This document shows, in pieces, positions 59,795-64,000 of a stretch of DNA of 64,000 bases; positions within the stretch are counted from its first letter, which is position 1; each line of letters begins with the position of its first letter. Below the pieces are notes generated by a model. The model was given only the letters and a program-made list of their open reading frames with translations. It was not told the origin of the DNA and ran no database searches. The stretch spans positions 8,317,597-8,381,596 of the forward strand of contig CAVUHL010000003.1 of assembly GCA_963741305.1 (NCBI GenBank), given 5' to 3'. This DNA comes from DATMER01 sp963741305. Its GTDB lineage: Bacteria; Acidobacteriota; Thermoanaerobaculia; Multivoradales; UBA5704. A program made the position numbers and the translations under genes.

Positions 59795-59813
59795 ACATAA
59801 GCCCCGCTTATGT
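59795..59813. other. dif-like palindrome
   Basis: ACATAAGC-ccc-GCTTATGT is a 19-bp dyad. Read as ACATAA, 7-bp centre, TTATGT, followed by AAAG, it resembles the two arms of Xer dif sites (CATAA, 6 bp, TTATG). It sits 1.2 kb from the complete Xer-type recombinase gene, so it may be that enzyme's recombination site. The 7-bp rather than 6-bp centre is unusual for dif. Confidence 0.5.
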
Positions 59814-60103
59814 AAAGGCGCAGCCCGGAGGCGGGGAGTGGCGCGCAGGGCGGGGTTCGGGTAAGGCGCGCTTACCGGAACTCCCGACCTGCGTTTGCGC
59901 CGCCCCCGCCGGAGCCAGGGGCGGGCAGCTCCCGGGCCGTAGGGCGGGGGAAAGGTCCGGAATGCCACGGCACGTTGCGGGGCCCGAGGGCGGGGGAAAT
60001 GGAAGAGGGCGGGCGGACGGGGATTGGGTGGGCGTCGACGGAGGAACGGAGGACGGCACGGCCGCAGTCTCCGGCGCGTCCCACCCGGCCTTGTGGGATG
60101 GAA

Positions 60104-60630
60104 GGTCGCCGTCCGCGATGAGGCTGAGCAAAGCGAGGGTGGGAGCAGTTCGGCGAGCAGCTTGCGCGGAGCCGATCTGCGGGGGAAGGTCGCCGTCCAC
60201 ACGATGGCTGCGGCGACGGAGGAGCTCGGGGGCGGGTGCGGTGGGCGGGCGAGAGCTGCTCCGGCGCTACCACGAGGGCTCGCAGGAGAGGGGGGCGTTT
60301 GCGTCAGCGAACCTGGGGGGAGGTTGCCGTCCACGACCAGGCCGGAGCTTGCGCGGGTGGGAGCAGTTCGGCGAGCAGCTTGCGCGGAGCCGATCTGCGG
60401 GGGGACGTTGCCATCCGCACCGTGGCTGAGACGAGAGACGCACGCGGGGCCGTCCCACGGCGGCTCCGACGACGGAGGAGCTCCGGGCGGGTGTGCAGGG
60501 TGCGGGAGCTGCTCCGGCGCAACCACGAAGGCTCGCAGGAGAGGGGGCGTTTGCGTCAGCGAACCTGGGGGAACTCGCCGTCCACGGCCAGGCCGGAGCT
60601 TGTGCGGGTGGGCGGGAGGGTTGCCGTCCC
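60104..60630 (+). repeat. Complex alternating GC-rich repeat array
   Basis: The core GGTYGCCGTCCAC-like sequence recurs near 60104, 60188, 60323, 60405, 60574 and 60619. Two types of unit alternate: type A carries GGGTGGGAGCAGTTCGGCGA and continues for about 40 bp almost identically near 60140 and 60356; type B carries CACGAGGGCTCGCAGGAGAG and GCGTTTGCGTCAGCGAACCT near 60270-60318 and 60510-60568. The array ends 50 bases before the ankyrin gene. No coding signal fits. It could be an RNA, a recombination substrate or a set of protein-binding sites. Confidence 0.7.
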
Positions 60631-60684
60631 ACGGAGGGTGGGGCTGGCGCGGGGTGGTAGGGTGCCTATAGATGGAACAATGCC

Positions 60685-62283
60685 GTGATTCGGCCATTCA
60701 AATCGTGGCGTGCGGACATTAAACTCACAGACGACGTGCCGACTACCTTCATCGATCCGCGAAGCGATCCCGACCCGCGGGCTCCACGCGCCCCCGCGCG
60801 GTTCACCACGAATGCGGCCGAGTTGGAGGAGCTACATCGGTTCTGCCTCAACGGCCGGCTCTATGATGTCGAGCGCTGGATCCAAGCTGGGAGGCCGATG
60901 CAGGTCGCAGTCGGCTCAATTATCGAACCACGCCGCCGCACGGCTTTGGAGATTGTGCTCGACCGCCAGCATCACTCGCTCGTGCTTCTCCTTCTCGCCA
61001 ACGGGTATGACATGAACGCAGAGCCGGAGTCTCCTCTCGACTGGGCACTGCGTCGTCGTCGCTTGGACTTCCTGGACCTGTTTCTCGACTGGGGCGCCGA
61101 CCCTCGACAGGTGGATCTGCACACGCTCAACGCCACCTACGATTCGCAGCTTTACGAGCGGTTTTGCCGCCTCGGCGTCGACTTCACTTCTGGTCACGAA
61201 CTGGCCTACTCCCTGGGCCATCACACGAGCAACAAGCCCCTCTTCGGCTTCGCGAAGCGGCACCGGTTGCAGAACCCCAAGATCCAGGTCGAGCTTGACA
61301 TCGCCCTCGCGCACCACGCATGGGAGGGCAACGAGAAGGGGGTGATGCTCTGCCTGTGGGCTGGCGCTGATCCGCATGCTGCGGTGCCAGTTCTGCGGTG
61401 GGGTCTCGGCAACGAGGAGGACGAGGACCGCTATAGCGCCGTTTATGCTGCGTGCAGCGGCGGGCATTTTGCCATCCTCGAGCGCCTGAAGCCCGACCCC
61501 TCGCTGGACGACTACGAGGAGCTCTACCGCTGTGCGTGCAACGAGAAGACCGTCGAGCTCCTGGTGCGTTCGAAGCCACCCGCCAAATCCGCAGAGCTTG
61601 TGGCAGCTCAGCTTTCGCGAGCGGTATGGCTGTTTGGCCAGAATCGACCTGTGGAGACCCTGCAGGCTCTGTTCGAGGCGGGAGTGCGATGGGAAGCGAG
61701 TCCCAAAGAGATCGCTCGCGCCCGCTGTGATTTGCTGAAGATGGGCGATTGGACCTTCATCCGTCTGATGAGACTCCTCGCGACCGACGACTACTGCTCG
61801 CGCGAGGTGCTGGCCGAGCTGGCAAGGACCCCCAGAATGCGGGAGCGCATGGTCAAGGTTGGGCTGATCCCGCCGAGCCCCAGGCGACGGAGCCAGTTCG
61901 ATCCAAGCAGACCATCAAGGGCCAGAGAGGCTATGGCTAAGTTCGGGATCGAGCCGCCAAAGGAGAAGAAGGCAGCCGTCATCCTTCCGCGAGTCGTTCA
62001 CCTCGGCGGGTGGGCTTGGAATGTGTGCTCCATCCAACTCGACCGGCCGACACTCTTCGAGCGCGTGTGGTCTGTGCCGGTTGACCAGCTCGCGAAAGAG
62101 TGGGGCCTGTCAGGCCGGGGGCTGGCGAAGGCGTGCAGCCGTCTGAAGATTCCCGTGCCGCCCCGCGGCTTTTGGGCGAGAGTGGCGGCCGGTCAGCGGG
62201 TCCACCGCCCCAAGCTCCCGATCCTGCCGCCTGGCGAGGCCGAGGAGATCCTCATCTACGTGCCCGAGCCGGAGGGCAAATGA
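60685..62283 (+). CDS. Ankyrin-repeat protein with C-terminal HTH-like domain
   Basis: This 532-residue protein starts at GTG 60685. Ankyrin-type repeats fill the first two thirds (ELEELHRFCLNGRLYDVERW, TALEIVLDRQHHSLVLLLLA, PLDWALRRRRLDFLDLFLDW, VMLCLWAGADPHA, YAACSGGHFAILERL). The C-terminus has a different, conserved-looking domain: LFERVWSVPVDQLAKEWGLS, GLAKACSRLKIPVPPRGFWA. This LWxxPxxxLAKxxGxS...IPxPPxGxWA pattern occurs in proteins of mobile elements and reads as a helix-turn-helix. The protein is probably a DNA-binding regulator or effector with an ankyrin sensor. It could be a phage-interference factor given its place beside the integrase. No signal peptide or membrane segment. Confidence 0.75.
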   Translation: MIRPFKSWRADIKLTDDVPTTFIDPRSDPDPRAPRAPARFTTNAAELEELHRFCLNGRLYDVERWIQAGRPMQVAVGSIIEPRRRTALEIVLDRQHHSLVLLLLANGYDMNAEPESPLDWALRRRRLDFLDLFLDWGADPRQVDLHTLNATYDSQLYERFCRLGVDFTSGHELAYSLGHHTSNKPLFGFAKRHRLQNPKIQVELDIALAHHAWEGNEKGVMLCLWAGADPHAAVPVLRWGLGNEEDEDRYSAVYAACSGGHFAILERLKPDPSLDDYEELYRCACNEKTVELLVRSKPPAKSAELVAAQLSRAVWLFGQNRPVETLQALFEAGVRWEASPKEIARARCDLLKMGDWTFIRLMRLLATDDYCSREVLAELARTPRMRERMVKVGLIPPSPRRRSQFDPSRPSRAREAMAKFGIEPPKEKKAAVILPRVVHLGGWAWNVCSIQLDRPTLFERVWSVPVDQLAKEWGLSGRGLAKACSRLKIPVPPRGFWARVAAGQRVHRPKLPILPPGEAEEILIYVPEPEGK

Positions 62284-62451
62284 TTCCGGGCCGCCCGTCG
62301 AGGCTGTGTGTAGCTGTGGGAATCCCGGGTGGTGGATGGCGTGGCTGGGATTTCCAACGGGGGTGGGAAGATCCAGGCGAGAGGGTGGTTGGGGCCTGAG
62401 CTTTCCACGCCCGGTCAGCTTCCACAGCCTGGGTGGGGGCCGCTTATGACC

Positions 62452-63786
62452 TCACGCAGGAACTGCAGAGCTTCGCTCCTTGAATCGGACAACCGCCGGC
62501 TGCTGAAGACCAAGGCGCGGCGCATGCTGCTGCGCCTGGGCTGCCCGCCAAGTCTCGGCAAGGTGAGCATAGTGACGAAGGGTCATCCGTGTGTCGGCAT
62601 GCCCAAGCTGCTTCGCCAAGCCCGGAAGGTCTGCCCCAGGAGACATCAGGTAGAGCGAGGCGTAGGTGTGACGCAGGATGTGAAAGCCGATCGCCGGGCG
62701 GATGCCGGCCTTCTCGCACGCTTGCCTGAGCGGCCGGTCCTGCTCGGACCTCTTCCAGCGCTTCCCCTTGCGGAGGAAGATCGGGTCAGCCTGAGCCTTG
62801 CCGGCGGTCTGTGCGTCGAAGAAGGCGAGGCCCTCTTCGCCGAGGTAGACGACCCGCCGCCGCGCATGCGTCTTGCCGTAGAGCACCTGCACGCCGCCGA
62901 CCTCCCGTAGATAGTCCTCGACTCGCAACCCGATCAACTCGCCATAAGCGCACCCGGTGTGCAGCGCGGCCTCGGCGAGGACCCGGAGATCCTCGTCGTG
63001 GCCTTCCAGCGAGCGGAGCAGGCGTCGAGCCTCGTCCTGCTCCAGGTGCCGGACCTTGGGTTGGTCGGCGCCCTGGAAGGGTGAGACGTTCCAGGCGTCG
63101 GCAGTCGCCTTCGGGACGCGACCCTCCTCCACGGCGAAGTTCAGAGCTGCCTTAAGGACCGTCAGGATTCGGTTGGCAGTGGCCCGCCGCTTCCGCTGAT
63201 CCTCCTCGGTCGCCAGTTCACGGGTTTTGACCTCGCCGGCGCGTGCGCGGAGCTTGGCTGGTCTTTTGGCGATCTCCTGGTGCCATGAGCGGACGAGGGG
63301 ACGCGAAAGGAACGTGCCCTGGTCCGGCTCGCCAGTCAGAAGAAAGCGCCCGAGCTCCGGGACGATGTCTCGCTTGATCACATCCTCGGTTCTCGCGATG
63401 CCCCGGCGGTGCTCTCGGAACCAGGAGAGATAGTCCTGACAGGCGTCGGCGACCGTGTACGCCGGAGCAGGTCCTGCGCCGACCGCTCGCCGGTGGCGCT
63501 CCTGGCGCCACCATTCCGCGGCCTGGGTGACTGCGTCGCGATAGGAAAGGACGGTCGCCCCATCAGGGGCTGCCAGGTCGTCAGCGCTGCCGAGGTGGTG
63601 GTGGGGGGTGTACCTGCCGCTTCCCAGATACAGGCGAGCCCACCAGGAGCCGGGACCCTCGGCGATCTTGCGGTAGCCGAGGTGCTGGCCTTCAGCGATG
63701 GTGACCCAGTAGACCGCCGATTTTGCGAGCGGCTTCAGCCGCCGTCGCACGGTTGGTGAGGTGAGATCGCAAGAATTGTGCGCCAT
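62452..63786 (-). CDS. int: Tyrosine integrase, catalytic Arg I replaced by Ala
   Basis: This integrase of 444 residues starts at ATG 63786 (GGAGG six bases upstream; the TTG at 63798 overlaps that site). It has an N-terminal arm-binding region, a core-binding domain (residues 110-225) and a catalytic domain with Lys305, His369-x-x-Arg372, His396 and Tyr406. The first catalytic Arg, normally in TGCRYGEL or TGARYGEL, is Ala280 here (TGCAYGEL, codon GCT). The gene lies 170 bp from attR with arm-type sites immediately upstream, the standard place for the enzyme that integrates at the tRNA. If the Ala is real, the enzyme should be crippled. A sequencing error is possible, but it would need two substitutions. 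Confidence 0.92.
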   Translation of the reverse strand: MAHNSCDLTSPTVRRRLKPLAKSAVYWVTIAEGQHLGYRKIAEGPGSWWARLYLGSGRYTPHHHLGSADDLAAPDGATVLSYRDAVTQAAEWWRQERHRRAVGAGPAPAYTVADACQDYLSWFREHRRGIARTEDVIKRDIVPELGRFLLTGEPDQGTFLSRPLVRSWHQEIAKRPAKLRARAGEVKTRELATEEDQRKRRATANRILTVLKAALNFAVEEGRVPKATADAWNVSPFQGADQPKVRHLEQDEARRLLRSLEGHDEDLRVLAEAALHTGCAYGELIGLRVEDYLREVGGVQVLYGKTHARRRVVYLGEEGLAFFDAQTAGKAQADPIFLRKGKRWKRSEQDRPLRQACEKAGIRPAIGFHILRHTYASLYLMSPGADLPGLAKQLGHADTRMTLRHYAHLAETWRAAQAQQHAPRLGLQQPAVVRFKERSSAVPA

Positions 63787-63818
63787 TAGCGCCTCCAAGG
63801 GTGGGGCCGGTTTGCCTG

Positions 63819-63840
63819 ACCATTAATGTACCATTAACGG
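63819..63840 (+). repeat. Right arm-type integrase sites, two 11-bp direct repeats
   Basis: ACCATTAATGT (63819-63829) and ACCATTAACGG (63830-63840) are the counterpart of the repeats at 28858-28879, in the same orientation. They sit 33 bp upstream of the integrase start, so integrase binding could also repress its own promoter. Confidence 0.8.
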
Positions 63841-63952
63841 CGGTTAGCGGTCAACCGCGGACGGCTGCGGACAAGCGTGGACTGAAATGTCGTAAAATCA
63901 GTTAGTTAGCGGCCATCAGCAGCCACCGGCGGCCCCCGGCGGACTTGGAATG

Positions 63953-64000
63953 CGCCCTTTCAAGGCGGCAACACGGGTTCGAATCCCGTTGGGGATACCA
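63953..64000 (+). other. attR: 48-bp copy of the tRNA-Glu 3' end
   Basis: These 48 bases are identical to 28762-28809 and run to the last base of the window, so the true repeat may be longer. The sequence upstream of it does not continue the tRNA, which confirms a junction and not a second tRNA gene. Confidence 0.95.

Larger units (their letters stand above)
58984..60684. other. 1.7-kb region without a convincing gene, repeat-rich
   Basis: Two small dyads occur at 58998-59010 (CTCTAC-t-GTAGAG) and 59020-59038 (TTTCCC, 7-nt loop, GGGAAA). Unremarkable sequence follows to about 59420. Then extremely GC-rich, G-skewed DNA begins with the dif-like palindrome (59795), a second dyad GGTAAG-gcgcg-CTTACC (59860-59876) and the repeat array of 60104-60630. 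Long open frames on both strands here reflect composition and repeats. Confidence 0.6.
28810..64000. mobile_element. 35.2-kb integrative element with Mu-type head genes but no tail genes
   Basis: The element is bounded by the tRNA-Glu 3' end and its exact copy. It contains an excisionase-like gene, a lambda-like replication block, an XRE regulator, a Mu-type head block, two full-length and one vestigial tyrosine recombinase genes, and several cargo modules. I find nothing resembling tail tube, sheath, tape measure, baseplate, fibre, holin or endolysin. Head genes without tails, tRNA integration and separate replication match the capsid-forming satellite lifestyle (cf-PICI type), although a decayed prophage whose tail and lysis genes were replaced by cargo is the alternative. 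One count against activity is the IS-disrupted initiator; another is the Ala at the integrase Arg I position. Confidence 0.9.

Noticed and set aside
59372..60697. Open frame of 441 codons on the minus strand, Pro/Ala/Arg-rich
   Set aside because: Its amino-acid repeats mirror the DNA repeat array, several other frames are equally open, and the G-skewed composition explains the lack of stops.
63953..64000. Second tRNA gene at the right edge
   Set aside because: Only the 3' 48 bases match; the acceptor and D-arm are absent upstream, so it is attR.
28810..64000. Mu-like transposable prophage
   Set aside because: Head genes are Mu-type, but there is no MuA/MuB transposase, and tRNA att sites and a tyrosine integrase show site-specific integration.

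Overview
The window is high-GC chromosomal DNA from a bacterium rich in secondary metabolism. An NRPS/PKS cluster, TPR genes paired with small peptides and CCCTCTCCC-type palindromes would fit an Acidobacteriota- or Myxococcota-like organism. That is a guess, because no rRNA or core marker is present. The window has two unrelated halves that meet at a tRNA-Glu gene.

1-28.6 kb: six head-to-tail plus-strand genes of a hybrid NRPS/PKS assembly line; four of the five junctions are 4-bp ATGA overlaps. Read collinearly: [A]-PCP-C-A(MT inserted between motifs A2 and A3)-PCP; KS-AT-degenerate KR-ACP; free-standing C; C-A-PCP-E-C-A-PCP-E (reading frame broken in a G6 run); C-A-PCP; C-A(MT inserted after A8)-PCP-C. 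Substrate-code reading suggests a Cys-like residue for the first MT-interrupted A domain and Gly for the fifth A domain. No thioesterase is visible; the line ends in a condensation domain. A 268-bp gap between the PKS gene and the free-standing C gene holds nine tandem 21-bp palindromic repeats.

28.7-64.0 kb: a 35.2-kb integrative element inserted into tRNA-Glu(TTC). The last 48 bp of the tRNA gene recur exactly at 63953-64000 (attL/attR). Paired 11-bp arm-type direct repeats lie just inside both ends. The tyrosine integrase gene sits at the right end and an excisionase-like gene at the left. The element has a lambda-like replication block (DnaB helicase, DnaC-like loader, O-like initiator carrying 33-bp repeats inside the gene), an XRE regulator facing a leftward promoter with an operator between its -35 and -10, and a Mu-type head block (terminase subunits, portal with fused gpF domain, protease/scaffold, decoration, major capsid). 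No tail, baseplate or lysis gene is recognisable. This suggests a capsid-forming satellite or a tail-less remnant prophage. The O-like gene is split by an IS1380-family insertion (15-bp TIRs, TTAG duplication); removing it restores a single frame.

Cargo between the blocks: two TPR genes, each preceded by a tiny secreted-type peptide sharing a DPDGRP motif; a lower-GC ABC transporter operon of unknown substrate; and a pair of dynamin-like GTPases, one with a TerB-like N-terminus, which is a good anti-phage candidate. The right end carries a Xer-type recombinase, a dif-like palindrome, a complex GC-rich repeat array and an ankyrin-repeat protein. The terminal integrase has Ala where the first catalytic Arg belongs.
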